Positions 10,505 to 23,160 are shown, counted from the stretch's first letter. The stretch: DNA of 64,000 nucleotides from Membranipora membranacea (GCA_914767715.1 OU612074.1:21748062-21812061), one strand, 5' to 3'. Numbers and translations: made by a program. The notes: generated from the sequence alone by a model not told the origin.

Positions 10505-13359
10505 TCGGGATGAAGTGTGTATAGGGTAGTTATCATTGCTGTAATAATAATTATAATAATGAGTTCATTTAAATACCGCTTAATGTAAGCCACAATGGGT
10601 ACTTCTAAGCGGTGAACACTACATCATTACCGCCCGGTCACAGGGACCAAGCACTCATAGCCAACCCTGACTAATGAGAACCTACATCGCATAAAGCACT
10701 AGTACTCATTGTTTATAGGTGACTTGTTTTGGGAGTCGAGAAACATGCTATGATTGACTTGATATATGTAGTTAGTTTCAGTTAAGTTTTTTCAAAAGTT
10801 TGTCACTTTGCTATTCAGGTACACCCCCATCGAGATATAGTTAAAAAATTGTAAATATTTGCAGGTTTTCTATTTTAAGCTGTATTTTTGGTCAGGTTAG
10901 TCCTGTCAGAATTATAATTGTGTCTTCCATCACTTTGCTAAGGCTGAATATGCTTTCCTACTTTGTTGTCTATGCTGTGGTAAACAAAAATTGGGGTTAA
11001 ACCCTGACAATCACATCGCCAGTATGATAGATGATACTGGATTTTTACCTTGAATATTAGAGTGGGCTTCTTTCCTTGTTACCACTATTTAAAAATTCAA
11101 TAAAAGCTCTCATCATAAGGCCTAGGCAGAAAACGTTTTTACAATAAAAAATGTGTTCGCCTGTCAAGATATTGAAATTTGGATTGAACATGGCACATTA
11201 TATAATGACCTTATATGAGTATATATGACAATGAATAGTTATATTGATCAGATATCATAATAATATAGCGTTTACAGTGCATTTCAAATGACACATTTAG
11301 GTTGGCTGACGATAAGTTCTTGGCTGCTGAGTTTAGAAGTAATGTTAGAATTAGTATTTTTATATTATTGTATATCATATGTATATCAATTTTCTTCAAT
11401 CCAAGAATATATCATTATCAGTTGTGTGTAAGCTCTACAAATTGAATCCTACAGTAGTCAACAAACACTAGCTTTATTCAGTCATTCGGTACCTGAGTGA
11501 TTGGGAAGACCTAAACCCAAAGAACGCTCAGGCTTACTGCATTTCAATTACCATCACAGAGTATTTGTCAATCGAAAAATGTTGTTGATTGAATTTGCCA
11601 GCTCTACTACCGCCTGCTCGAGCGTCCAACGTCAAGCGTCAAATGATTACTGGAACTGAGAAGATTATGAATGAATTGTAGGGATGCATAATCATTTGCT
11701 TTGTAAAATACTTGATCACCAACATTATTCAGATGTAAATTCGCTTACGACATTATATTCACAGTTGTTTTGGGAATTGTCTGCTTTTATCCACAGAGAG
11801 GGCAACTTCTTCCCTTGATCTAAATTCTTACCGATAACAGATCACCAGTAAAGTTCCAGAACTACAATTTATATTGCATATTCTTCATTTTATCATTCAA
11901 CTGCATCGCAAATTTGAATATAACTTTATCCAAATATTGTAAAAAAAAAGAGTGTTTATGGACTGGGAGGGAGGGGCATAAAACTCATACTGCTCAACAG
12001 ACGAACGAACAATTCCTGATCAGCCAATTTGACAGCGCACATCCCGCATTGCTTGTGAGGTTAAACTCTACTTACAGCTCAATAATGATAATCATGATTG
12101 AGATGTTTTGTTTAAAATCAAGTGGTCTTTCTTACCGCACCCAGCGTTCCAAAGGGCCAGTGAGGATGAATGAGTTAGTTTCTTAGTTACCCTCCCTGCC
12201 CTCAGTCATATCACATCTCAGCCATACATTAAACCGGGAAGACAGTGTACCTGCACCAAGCTTTGAACCAAGGAACTTCAACTTTGGCTAATCGGTGTTC
12301 AAATTTCTGTTTTATGTTGGTGGTATATCAATTTTTTACCAAGTCTCTCAGGTGTCCAGGGGCCTTGAATATCTCTTGGCCACCACAAAGAGTAAAACTC
12401 TCTTCTTACCTACGGCCCTTACAAATAGAGAAGTTTAATGTCATCAAATCCTATCTGCGTCTAATAACCTTGGACCACAAGTTACATTTTGATCATTACC
12501 ATGGAAATATGGCTGCATTCGATCACAAACATGGCTATCCATTCTTGCATAAGGCATTAGGAATAATAAAGCATGTGTGTTGATTTTTGTGCTGCAACAG
12601 TTTATTTGTCTCACAAAAGAAACCTAACAGTGCCAAGTGGTTTCCTGTTAATATAAAATGAGTGTATGTATGAATTATTATATCTACAATGATACCAGGG
12701 TATGATCAAGATTAACGATAAATTGTAATTAAAAGTACATTGAGTAGCTCACTGTTTACTGTAGAAAAACATAGTTTTATTAGCCTATCAACCAGCTCAC
12801 CGCAAACAAATTCAAAACATTATACCATCTCATTACCTACACAAAAGTAAAAAATAAAAAGGATGAACGGTCAAATGTCAAGTAAAACACAAAAAAATGA
12901 TGTTAATAGAGTCTGTACTTGATGTATCGCCCTATTATCCAAATAATCACTCAAATAACACGGACAAAATTTGTACAAATCAAAATGCTTCTTTAAGCGG
13001 TAAGAGGCACCCCCATCTTGCAGGCATAGTGAGAAAAAGTGGATCACGGCCTATTCAAAACAGACCTTATCAATGAATAAAAAAAAATCAGCATTATGAT
13101 ATTAGATTACATCTACTGGCTAATGACGGACAACGGAAGCTGAGAGCCCTCCCCTCTTATAAAGTTGGCTTGCATCACATAATTCAGAAACCAAAATAAA
13201 TTAATTCCATAAAAATTGTCAAGAAATATAGGCAGTTGTTGTTGGGGTGTGTGGAATGCTGGGTACATGTCTAAGGTTGGTTACTCACTAGCAGTGCTAA
13301 ATTATAAACCCTTCTATAAAGCGGCTCAACCTATGTAATGTACTATTGATAGAAGATGC
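10505..13359. other. Gene-poor stretch, TMEM138 3' region
   Basis: It contains the likely TMEM138 3' UTR (candidate poly(A) signal 11099-11104). A second AATAAA near 12565 follows an open frame at 12245-12583 that resembles nothing I know. No RNA gene or host exon could be supported. Confidence 0.4.
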
Positions 13360-13365
13360 TTTATT
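13360..13365 (-). terminator. AATAAA poly(A) signal overlapping the stop of the endonuclease ORF
   Basis: On the minus strand the last codon is followed by TAATAAA, so the stop codon and a canonical polyadenylation hexamer share bases. Some LINE 3' ends and very compact genes show this layout. Confidence 0.4.
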
Positions 13366-14754
13366 ATAGGCTTGCTATTTTTACAGCACAGTAGATAATG
13401 CTGTGGTCAGCAAAGCCCTCTTGGTGTTGCACACCGCTTTCTCCAACCATATCACTATTATTGGTATAAATGTGATCAATCAGAGTTTTTGATTTTGGCC
13501 GGGTGTTTTTAGTAACCAATTGCTTATATTTCAGTTTCCTAAACGAATTTTGGTACTGCTGGTTGATTTTACCATCAATATTGATATTGATGTCACCTAG
13601 AATGATGGTGCAAGGCTTCTTTTGTTTTTCCAAAAACTCCTTCATGGGCACTAGGTTCCCATTCCCTGGAGGGTTGTACACACCAATCACATTGATTAAG
13701 CGTTGTTTGTCTTCAAGCTCAATATCAATATACTGAAAGACATGGTTTTCAGTTACAACATTCCTCTTTTCCATTTTGTATGTCAATCCTTTACGCACAT
13801 AGACTAGGAGGCCACCTGCATCATTACCCTTACCTACATATGTCGTATCATAATCACGATCTAAACGCACCATGGTGTACCCATAAATTCTCAAGAGCTC
13901 ATCCTCCAGTATACCCTTCACCCTTGACTCACCGACAACAAATACGTCAAACTCAGAATTATTGAGGATAATTCTCAGATTGTCAAATTTGTCTGGCTTG
14001 CCAGATACAGAATCAAACGTAGTCAAACCATTCAAATTGATGTGACCAACGCGTATGAACCCCTCACCTTCGGGTAGCCCATTTAGTTTAAACTTTTTGG
14101 ACTTTTTCATTTGATTAAGCTCCGAACGTTCGAGCCCTTTTTTCAGATGTATTTTCCATTTGTTGTTCTTTTTCACCCATGAAGCTAATGTATTGAAATA
14201 TTTGGAAATGGCATCATTCTGGCTCGAGAGGTATTTTGCTTTTAAACTATCCAGTCCTCTGCTGCGCTTACGGATCTTTAACTTCTTTACTTCTGTCTGA
14301 TATTGTTTAAACCGCTCTCTTACCCTTCCACATACGATCCCTAAGTCCTGACATGAACTAATAAACTTCTGTAATTTCTTGTTGACCCAATCATCTGAAT
14401 ACGGACTTCCGTCTGTAACCAGATAAATTCCATTTTATCATAACAATTTTCATTGATGTATTGTTGTCATCAATCAATCGAACTTGCCCAAACAAGTGTA
14501 AGACAAACGTACTCAGGGGGACTAGATTTGATTACATTAGACTCTTGAAATCATCAAATCAATGTTGTGTTGGTTAGCTGCACAAGATTATTTATTTGTA
14601 GCCACATAACTATTGAGGGCTGGTATTTCCCTGTTCTATGTTTACTTTTCAACATTCTTGGAGTTGTAATGTTTGATGGATCAGTGTACTCACTAAATCT
14701 CTGTGCTTTTTTTATAGCTCGAATGCCCTTTTCCCAGGATGGAGTTTTCTGCAT
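13364..14754 (-). CDS. LINE-type endonuclease (EEP/APE fold) ORF, possibly a two-exon gene
   Basis: The minus strand is open from 14434 to the TAA at 13366-13364 with no in-frame ATG upstream of the catalytic domain. An ATG exon at 14754-14694 (donor gtgagt) joined to 14412-13364 (acceptor ggttacag) gives a continuous frame of about 369 residues. The N-terminal third is basic and probably helical (DDWVNKKLQKF, RERFKQYQTEVKKLK). The C-terminal 240 residues form a complete endonuclease/exonuclease/phosphatase domain: VGHINLNGL, VVGESRVK, AGGLLVYVRKG, VIGVYNPPGN, ILGDININI, TLIDHIY and FADHSII, so the expected N, E, Y, D, N and H catalytic positions are all present. No reverse transcriptase follows. 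An AATAAA overlaps the stop (13365-13360). Either a 5'- and 3'-reduced LINE or a captured endonuclease gene; the ORF is certain, the upstream exon is inference. Confidence 0.55.
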
Positions 14755-15489
14755 CACGCTTTGTGACTACCTGTGAAGAAGAACAGAGATACAAAAATCT
14801 ATAGAAAAATGCATCAACTTTCAGCAGTGATTTCACACATGTTGCACACTCATCATACAGCCAGTCAGGCATTCAAACATTGTTGATACTCTGCCTGAAA
14901 GAATGTTTTTTTGCACTGGACATAAAAATGCTATTATAATGCTTGTGACTTTCAGGCAAAAACATAAATTTGTGCTTCAAGAGCATTAGATTGATCAGGG
15001 ATTTAGATTGAAATTAGATTGTTGAAAAATGGTAATTAAAATGGAGTGAGATTGATCCTAGTCTGGGATTCAGACCAGATATTTGGGAGGGGGGGGGGGG
15101 CGCTTGTCAGTATACTCTGGTAAAGTCTGGTAACTCAATATTTCACTGTGATGTTGACAACCAGTGGCACGAGCACAAACAGACAAAGACATAGCCAGAA
15201 CAGAAATAAAAACATGTAATCATTCTCCCTGATTTAATGCAGCAGTACATTTGAGTTATTGGGTTGTTATCATTATTATTATATGTTACATTATTGTTAT
15301 TTTATCATAGAAGATAAGTATTATTCAACAGTATCACTTAAATTTAGTTCTAGACTTAGTAGAGACAATGAACTCCCTCATTGGTAGAGATGAGTCTCTC
15401 TTCAGACTCATCCAGAGCACGCTGAGCGTTGTATTAAAATTTTTTGCTTTAATATACTAGTAGTTTGTCTCTGCAATTGGTAACACTGT
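14755..15489. other. Stretch without recognisable gene between two LINE-related ORFs
   Basis: Minus-strand position about 14770 has a good acceptor (ttcttcttcacag) just upstream of the putative ATG exon of the endonuclease gene, which suggests a non-coding leader exon. A run of 12 G lies at 15089-15100 next to a repeated motif (TAGTCTGGGATTCAGAC). Nothing else is visible. Confidence 0.35.
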
Positions 15490-17720
15490 TACTGGTAAAT
15501 CATATTGGAAACATAATTGTTCAATCTTGAGTGAAAGTGGATTTAGAGACAGGTTCTTTGAGCTGTACTCAATGTGGCAAACACTAAAACCAGCTTATGA
15601 TAATCCTTTACACTGGTGGGAAAGTGTCAAATTAAGAACAAAAGACTTTTCTATCCCTGATATTAAGCAGGCTATCATGTCAATGGAAAACAATAAAACT
15701 CCGGGCCCTGACGGTCTTCCAAAAGAGTTTTATGCTACATTTTTTGACGTTCTAGCAGATGATATGTGTGAGGTTTTTAATAATGCTTTTGAGTCAGAGA
15801 TCTTGCCTAAGTCAATTACTGAGGCTGTCACCATCCTGCTGCATAAAGGCGGCGATCAATCTGATCCAAAAAACAAAAGACCAATATCGCTACTTAATGT
15901 CGACTACAAGGTATTAGCAGAGGTTGTAAACAAATGGCTGGGTAAACTTGTACTAACTGTAATAAGTGAAGTACAGACATGTGGTGTAAGCGGTCGTAAC
16001 ATTGTAGACAATTTGTTATGTTTTAGGGACTCTATTGAGTTTACCCGTAAGTTAGGTAATAGCGACACTGTATTCGTCTCTCTAGATCAAAGCAAGGCGT
16101 TTGATCTGGTTGACCATAAATTTTTGTTGGCGGCTATGCCTTGTTAAGACTATGTACCAAACCATTTCCACTAGGGTTCAGGTGAATGGCATGTTATCAG
16201 ACCCAGTATCTATCTCAAGAGGGGTAAGACAAGCAAGGGTGCCCTTTGTCCCCATCCCTGCATGTTATATACATTGAGGCGATGGTGAGAGCTATCACAC
16301 AGTGCAGGCTGTCCTGTGCCTGGCCCTGAGAGTTGGAAGTGTTTAGCCTATGCGGATGATCTCTTGGTAGCTTGTCATGCTTCTGAGGTGGACCATATTT
16401 TTGCATTGTTTGCTAGGTTTTTTAAGGCCACATGTAGTCTACTGAATAGGAGTAAAACAGAAATTCTTGCATCAGTTTCAACTGCTGGAAGACATGTAGG
16501 GTCATTGAGCGAGTACTGGAAAGACCGCATAAGATTTTTGGGTTTGGAATTTTCAATAGACCAGTTCACAGATATGGCATCATATAAGTGGAGCAAGGTA
16601 TTCGAGAGAGCCAGGGAAAAGATTGAGGGATACAAATTGAGGAGACTGACCATTCCTGGGAAGATAGTTCTTCTCAACACGGCTGTTTTTCCGATGTTTT
16701 ACTATTTGGCTAGTACATTTCTAGCCCCAGGTGTAGTTTCAGAAAGTTTGTCACGTTTGACCTTTGAGCTGATCTGGTCCCCTGCCAAAAGGAAGATGGT
16801 AGACAAAAGCTTTTTCTATTTGCCCAAAGACAAAGGGGGCTGGGGTCTGGTTCATCTGCTGTCTGTCTGTTTTATTCTAACAACTTGTTAGGCTGTGTTT
16901 CAGAGGATTTTGATCATTGCCGGAAGTCTTTTTTTAAGTACTTTTTTTCTGTGCGATGCAGGGATTTCTTTCCGACTGTGTTTGACAACACAACACCACA
17001 TATATTAGTGTTAAAGAAGTCGTGCCCATATTATGGGCTCATTGAGCTGTATCGAGACATTTATGATAAATTGGGAGTTATTCTCCCTTTTACACCCTCT
17101 GTTAACCAAGTATATCAATGGTTGCTCGAGCTCATAGACATTCCTAGTCAGCTACGAGTCAAGTTCTCAGCAGGGCTTTCGGAGGAGAAGCAGATCTTGG
17201 TGTGGCGGTCTATTCATTCTGGAGGGCTCAGCGCTAGGTATAAAGATTTCATGTGAAGGCTCTCATCTGGTTCCCTGAAAACGGGAGAAGTACTGGCAAG
17301 ATGGAATATGCCTGGGGTGAACACCGCGTGTGTGTATTGTAAAGGGGGGCTGGAGACAGTCACACACCTTTTTGTAACTTGTAAAGAACTGCAGTCAGCC
17401 CGCGACCTCCTGGCCTGGTATGCACAACAGTTTTTGGATATGGAGATAGATACAGAGAGGGAGCTTGCTATGTTGAATAGAGTATTTTCCGATCGAGTTG
17501 GGCATAATGAGGGAGACCGCCGACTTCGGCATCTTGTTGTGGCACTCAACAAGGTTATATGGGACATGAGCTGCCGTATAATTTTTGACAGTGAGGTTTA
17601 TATCTTCAATGTTCTAAGGTCGAGATTTTTGTCTGCTGTTAAACCCTTTTTCAGCAATATCATCGGAGAGAATGAGTAATTTTTTATGATTGATGGTTAT
17701 CGTGCATCAATAGAGATTCG
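15490..17720 (+). mobile_element. L1/Tx1-type LINE reverse transcriptase, 5'-truncated and frameshifted
   Basis: Successive plus-strand frames 15527-16147, 16316-16891, 16885-17256 and 17308-17679 form one reverse transcriptase. Landmarks in order: ENNKTPGPDGLPKEFYATFF, LLHKGGDQSDPKNKRPISLL, SGRNIVDNLL, FVSLDQSKAFDLVDHKFLLAAM (catalytic Asp of box A), CLAYADDLLVACHA (YADD box intact), FLGLEFSIDQF, RRLTIPGKIVLLNT, then a C-terminal CCHC-type finger CVYCKGGLETVTHLFVTC. The FYKTF/FLGV/GKxxLL layout and the terminal finger are typical of the L1/Tx1 group. There are three or more frameshifts or stops and the endonuclease and ORF1 parts are missing. Catalytic residues are preserved, so it decayed fairly recently. 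It is a different family from the two CR1-like fragments to the left. Confidence 0.9.
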
Positions 17721-19134
17721 TTTTTTTTTCTTCTCCCAATGACTGATCCGAAATTTGTTTTTGTTGCCAGCTCTTTGGTGAGCCATGGGACAACCTTTTC
17801 TGCCGCTAGTGTGTGTTCAGGCAATCGCTGTCTGCATGAGAATTTGTGGTGAGTCGGTCACAGCATACCTAGCAAAACCTAATACCATACACAAACCTTA
17901 ATCAAATATCATCTCACTAATTTTCCTGCCTTTCACAAACATTATTCCCTTGGCTCAGTAGACAGTTGAAGAGGGCGATATGGGTTCAATCCCCATTTTT
18001 TCCGAGTTTCTGTTTATCAAAGTTTTGATGACGAAGAGGCTTTATAGACCAGTATTTTGTCGATGTTCTGGCGTGCCTTAAACAGGACTCGTGGAAGTCC
18101 AAAGGTCTAAAGAGCCTACTAGTCAACATCCACTGTGGACTGAATCACTATGAGTAAAAGACACCCCTCAAAACTAGTCGATATTAAATCTATTAAATCA
18201 TAATTAAAATAAAATACATACTGAGTTATGAAATACTGTGTATAATTTTGCTGTCAAGAAAACGCATGGTTACTATATATACGATGCCTCTAGTTAGATG
18301 TGTAGCAGAGGCAGTTTATATATCATAACAATATCTACTAAAATGCGCCATTCCAATATATAATAGCATGACAGATTGCCACATTAGGCAGACGTAGTTC
18401 AGCCTCTAAGGTAAACATCTTTCCAACATAGTTTAGATACAGTTGTGCCGGCTGGGATTATATTGTGTTGTTTCATCCCTCACACAATTGCTTGCTATGA
18501 ACTGAGGGGTTATGTGCCGTCCAACAAACTGGCAGCATAGAGGACGGGTCAGCCACCCTCAATACAGCATACAAAAATTATCAAAGAGGTAGGTTAACTT
18601 AATTGCTTGCAAGAAAAAACTCTGATAACAACAAAGCGCAAGTAGCTAGCCTGTATTCAGGTGCAAGTCCAAGTTCAGTCCATCTTTTAAATTTAATTCA
18701 CACTGAAGAAAGACTGGAACCATGAATCAGAGTAAGGATATACAGTGGGGCCACCTCAATGATAGTCATAGCGCTTGCGGTCTTTGATTCACGATTCAAA
18801 TTTTAATATTTATTAAATAGCCAACCCAGCCAGCCAGCCTGCCTAGACTATTTTTCCCATGTATGTTCTATTACCTGCATTCATACAATCTTAGACAGGA
18901 GGTTTATGATACCCTGAGGAAAATCTCAAGTCCGCTCAGAAATGCAATGCTCTAGCCAGTATTCGTCGTATTTGTTTCAAATCTAAAAAATGAAAAAACC
19001 GGAATGCAACATTTTAAAGTTTAACATTTGATCAAGGGATGAATGCACAATTATTATGCAATTATAACAATATTCAAGTCTTCTCGGGATAAAAGTTATC
19101 TTGGCCAACGCGTTGCTCTTTGTAAAAACGAATA
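17721..19134. other. Repeat-bearing stretch without gene
   Basis: Apart from a tRNA-like SINE head at 17950-18000 I see no coding exon, RNA gene or clear regulatory site. Confidence 0.4.
17950..18000 (+). repeat. tRNA-derived SINE head (A and B boxes)
   Basis: TTGGCTCAGTAGACAG near 17951 fits the RNA polymerase III A box (TRGCNNAGYNGG) and GGTTCAATCCCC near 17983 fits the B box (GGTTCRANNCC), about 30 bases apart. No full cloverleaf could be folded, so I call it a SINE head or tRNA pseudogene. Confidence 0.5.
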
Positions 19135-20397
19135 GACAGTTTTCTGAGCTCCGATTTGAGCCTCAATTCTGTGTTGTCCTCACTCCAGTTTGGTACTTTT
19201 AACCCACGCCGCGTAGGAAAAACCTGCTGAAAAGAGGGTTAGCTTGAAAACTGCTTATGTTAGGAAAAAATGATTTTTGATTCAGAATCTGCACCATTGA
19301 AAACTGATAGGGACATAGTTTGGAAAATAAATTTTGTATTTGGATAGTCAATTATAGCATTTTCTGTTTGTTTTGCGGACAATTTGCAGAATTTTTCTTG
19401 AATTTCATCACTAAAATTGAGATTTATCAGCTTTCAAGTCCCCAATGATTTGGAAACCCTGGCTCCTAGGGTTTTCAATGGTGATTTTAGCAATCTATGC
19501 TAGATCACAGCACTTGAATAATGAGAGTGGTAGGTTTACTGATGACTGATGGTACTGATATAATCTTGTAGATAATCTTTTATTAATTCTACGTAATATC
19601 TTGTCGTACTATTTCACCGTAAAGTCTGAAAAGATGTTATAAAAAACAATGGTAAGGCTCTAGAGTCAATTAGCTTGAATTAATATATAAAATACAAGCA
19701 TACATGTATATGTGAAGTATGCAAATGCAGAAAGAAATGCTGCAAAGGAGTGTTTACCAAGAGTTTGTGTAAAAATATGGTAATAAAAGGAAAATATCGT
19801 ACCTTTAGCTCCTTCCAAGTGTGTGCTTTCTTATGAGGGTACGTTCTTGATTATGACTTGGAAAATTGTATCTTAAATATTCCAGTCAGAGAAAATGTAA
19901 ATATTAGTATTTAAATGTGTATGCAGGGAGAAATATTATATTACATGATTCTCCTCTGGCACTCGATAGGTAACTGGCAAAGAGGATCGAATTGACCCTA
20001 GACACCGAGTTCAGAGTTGGGCAACATAACAATAGGGACAAGCAGCCAGCACTATGCCACTCCATTGTTTCCAAAATGCCAGATTTAGCAGTTTTAAGGA
20101 TTAGTGAATGTCATTTTATTATGCTATGACAACTCTGACGAACTCATTGATAGATATAATCTACCAAATTACATCTAACAATTGAAATAAAACTTCACTC
20201 AGACTTAACATAAAATCGTTATTGTTATCTTATCAGCTATCCTTACAGTGATGATTCTGAATCAAAAATCATTTTTATCCTATCATAAGCGGTTTTCAAG
20301 ATAACCCTCTTTCAGCATGTTTTTCCTATGCGGCATGGGTTATAAGTACCAAACTGGAGAGAGGACAACTCCTCAAATTAGACCTCAGAAAACTGTC
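19135..20397. mobile_element. Mariner-like MITE, copy 1, with about 770 bp of extra internal sequence
   Basis: Long terminal inverted repeats start GACAGTTTTCTGAGCTC at 19135 and end in the complement at 20397, flanked on both sides by TA, the target duplication of Tc1/mariner elements. The outer parts match the 506-bp copy at 27568-28073 along their length. Between CAATGGTG (about 19483) and GATTCTGAATC (about 20252) lies about 770 bp absent from the other copy, bracketed by GTGAT at 19481-19485 and 20248-20252. The open frame at 20317-20658 is made largely of the right inverted repeat and is not a gene. Confidence 0.85.
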
Positions 20398-21429
20398 TAT
20401 TGGTTGTATATTAAAAATTGGAAACAGAGAGATAGTTGCAGTTTAGATGGATTGGTGGTTAGGTTGATCGATAGAGAGCAGCTTATCGGTGAATCTGTCA
20501 AGGAGAGTGTACAATTATTTGAGAATAACATACCTACACACGAACAGATGACAGGCTTTGATATGGAACTTCTTCCTTTTGATATATCCACAAGTCTGCT
20601 GTTGGTCGTAACTGTTACTGAATTGAGAGGAGGAGGCACAGTTGCCTTCTATTTATAGTTCTGTAACAAATATATCACTATATATACTGTTATTGCTATC
20701 AGGTGATAAAATACTAGTTGAATGTTTTGGTGTCGCTAGGAGTCTGCTCCAGTTGTCAAGTATGTTACTGACCGCTCAAGCGTTAAAATTCCTTTCTCCT
20801 TTTTGACAAGAGACTAAGCGCAGTTTCATTCATCAAAATTAATTTTTGCTTTAGGTTCCAGCTTTTTAAAACTTCTGTCAGCCAGTGGTTTTTTTACTGC
20901 CATGCTGAACAAACAACATAGTCTCGTTAGTGTTTGGCAGATCAGCTTTGAACAAGGCTAGAGATTATAGTGGGAATGTGGATGATAAAGAAATGCACAA
21001 CTAATTAACTGGGTTTGGGTGCATCTATCTCTAAAGTTTCACATGAGTATATATATAAAACTTTATCATAAGTAGCTGCCTGACTTCCTTCTTTGGTCTT
21101 TGGGTAGTCTATAATTAGACTATAGATAAAGACTCCGCAACAATACTTTATTTAAATTTGTTAACAAATTGTTGTTGTTGTTGTTTAGTGAACATGTTCT
21201 ATTATTGAAGCATGAGTTCACTTTATATTTGAGGGAAAGCGGAGGCATCTTATATATTGATTGCAATTGCAAATGAATCACTAAGGCTATATGGTATGGG
21301 GAGCTTTGCTGCCTCACATCGATTTGTCGGTGAGCTGGGAGGACATATCCCATCAATATTTGTTCACTTACCAGGTATTTATGTTTAGAACACAAATAAA
21401 CAAGCGAGTGCCTTTGTTCGTCATATCTA
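20398..21429. other. No gene seen
   Basis: AT-rich sequence with a short GTT run near 21170; no supported exon or RNA. Confidence 0.4.
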
Positions 21430-21790
21430 TAATAGGAAAAGCCTTTTTATCAAAGGTTATGGTGGCGATATTTTTTCCATTAGTACAAATGAATTTCTGC
21501 GAATTTGATCTTGGCGTCAAACCTTTTTGTTCCATATTTGTGTGAGTACATTTCAAAGAATTTGATCATGGCCAGTGACAAGAAGAAGGAACTGCAGGGT
21601 GGCGCTTAATGTTTATTTTACCGCGAAGTGCGCGGAATTCGTAGAAAGCGTGTAGCTTAGGAACAGGAACCTCTGTCAACATGAACCTTTGCATTCAGTC
21701 CCAAAAGTGGCTTTATGGTTGTGCATAATATTCACAATAGAAATCAAATAAACAAGACGCTAATATGACCTTCTACGAATTCTGCTCAGA
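21430..21790 (+). repeat. Dispersed repeat, copy A (uninterrupted)
   Basis: This block shares AAGCCTTTTTATCAAAGGTTAT, AAATGAATTTCTGCAAAT-like sequence, CCAGTGACAAGAAGAAGGAA, GTTTATTTTACCGCGAAGTG, GGAATTCGTAGAAAGCGT and CCTCTGTCAACATG, in this order, with the block at 22045-22690. No coding frame survives. Family unknown. Confidence 0.75.
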
Positions 21791-22213
21791 CAATAATAAT
21801 TAAAACACAAGAGCATTCTAGTTCACGCCTTTCTTTTGCCACCGACCTTGGCAGCGATTTTCATACTATATCTGGACATCAAAGCGCAAATTCACAGAAT
21901 TTTTTTCACACAATAATAATCGCATCAGACATAAAAAAATTTATTGTTTACTAATACTGAAGCGAAAGGATTGGTAGATTACAATCAAACCAATCGTTTT
22001 GTTCTAGAACTAAAATCAACTGAGGAAGTGGGTTCGCCGGAGCCGTAATAAAAGCCTTTTTTATCAAAGGTTATACAAGCTATATTATTTTTCTTTTATG
22101 CAAATGAATTTCTGCAAATATTATCAGTGTATTTATAATCTTTGATTTTATCTTTAGACGTCACACCTTATTATTAAAGTAATACAGGCTTTATTGCTAT
22201 TCATTGCTCCTTT

Positions 22214-22236
22214 GGGGGGGGGGGGGGGGGGGGGGG
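22214..22236. repeat. Poly-G run, 23 bases
   Basis: Uninterrupted G tract within the sequence nested inside repeat copy B. The length is likely to be unstable or assembly-limited. Confidence 0.9.
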
Positions 22237-22299
22237 CCAATGCGAATATGCTTACGATGATTAATTATTTAAGATCTCATCTAATTAGCGCACCCTCGT

Positions 22300-22437
22300 A
22301 CAATGTAAGGGTGGGCAAGCTAGGCTATTTTCCGGAGAGCTCACCTCCTTTAGCAGGATGGTAGTGACCGGGATTCGAACATGCAACTCTCAGATTGAGA
22401 AGCTCGAATCCTAACCACAACACCACCCTGCCTGCCA
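22300..22437 (-). repeat. tRNA-derived SINE (minus strand)
   Basis: On the minus strand the sequence begins GGCAGGCAGGGTGGTGTTG (22437 leftward), followed by an A-box-like TGTGGTTAGGATTCGAGCT, an anticodon-stem-like TCTCAATCTGAGA and a good B box TGTTCGAATCCCGG near 22370. The acceptor ends do not pair as a functional tRNA, and about 60 bases of unrelated body follow. I call it a SINE rather than a tRNA gene. Confidence 0.6.
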
Positions 22438-23160
22438 TTTATTCAATATTTGTATGAATACATTTCCAAGGATTGATCAGGACCAGTGACAAAAAGAAGG
22501 AACTGCAGGGTCGCTCTAAATGTTTATTTTACCGTGAAGTGTGCGGAATTCGTAGAAAGCGTTTAGCTTAGGAGCAGGAAACCTCTGTCAACATGGTTAA
22601 CCTTTTCACCCTCACTATATGGCATTCAGCCCGAAAAAGTTTTTATGGTTTTGCATAATGGTATCCACAAATAGAAAGTAAAAAAGTAAGTTACTAAACC
22701 CTGCAGAATTTGGTTTGAACTATAATAATAGCATAATATAAAACATGCATTGTTGCAACTCGCAGAGTTATGTTGAAGTAAAAGGACAGGATTAGCTGGT
22801 AGATTAGCTTTGATCCATGTTACCCCACATTTCAGCTGTCTGCATTCTACTGATGAGCCGTCAGCGGCTCGAAGGGGCAGGCATCGTATACTTGGTCTAG
22901 ATTGGTTGGTAGATTGTTAGCTTGACAACCCTACATGTTATTTATCTGGGCGAATGTCATACGATTGAGCTGGAGTTCATAACTTATCCGTATGTTCTCA
23001 TTACAGTATAAAAACCAAGCTGTAACGAAGCGACCAAGTTACATTATGCCGTGCCTGTAAAGCTAGTATACTTAGAGCTACCATTGACTTTGTTTAGTTT
23101 GTTCCTTAGACGATACCAATCTGCCGCCCATCAAGACACCACAAACATGTGACGTACAGT

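Larger units (their letters stand above)
22045..22690 (+). repeat. Dispersed repeat, copy B, split by a nested insertion
   Basis: The left piece (22045-22125) and the right piece (22446-22690) are collinear with copy A at 21430-21790. The interval 22126-22445 is absent from copy A and contains a 23-G run and a tRNA-derived SINE, so the insertion came after the duplication. Confidence 0.7.

Noticed and set aside
12245-12583. 112-codon open frame followed by AATAAA
   Set aside because: No splice support, no recognisable protein motif, and its composition looks like non-coding sequence.
20317-20658. 113-codon open frame
   Set aside because: Its first third is the right inverted repeat of the mariner-like MITE and the rest has no similarity I recognise.
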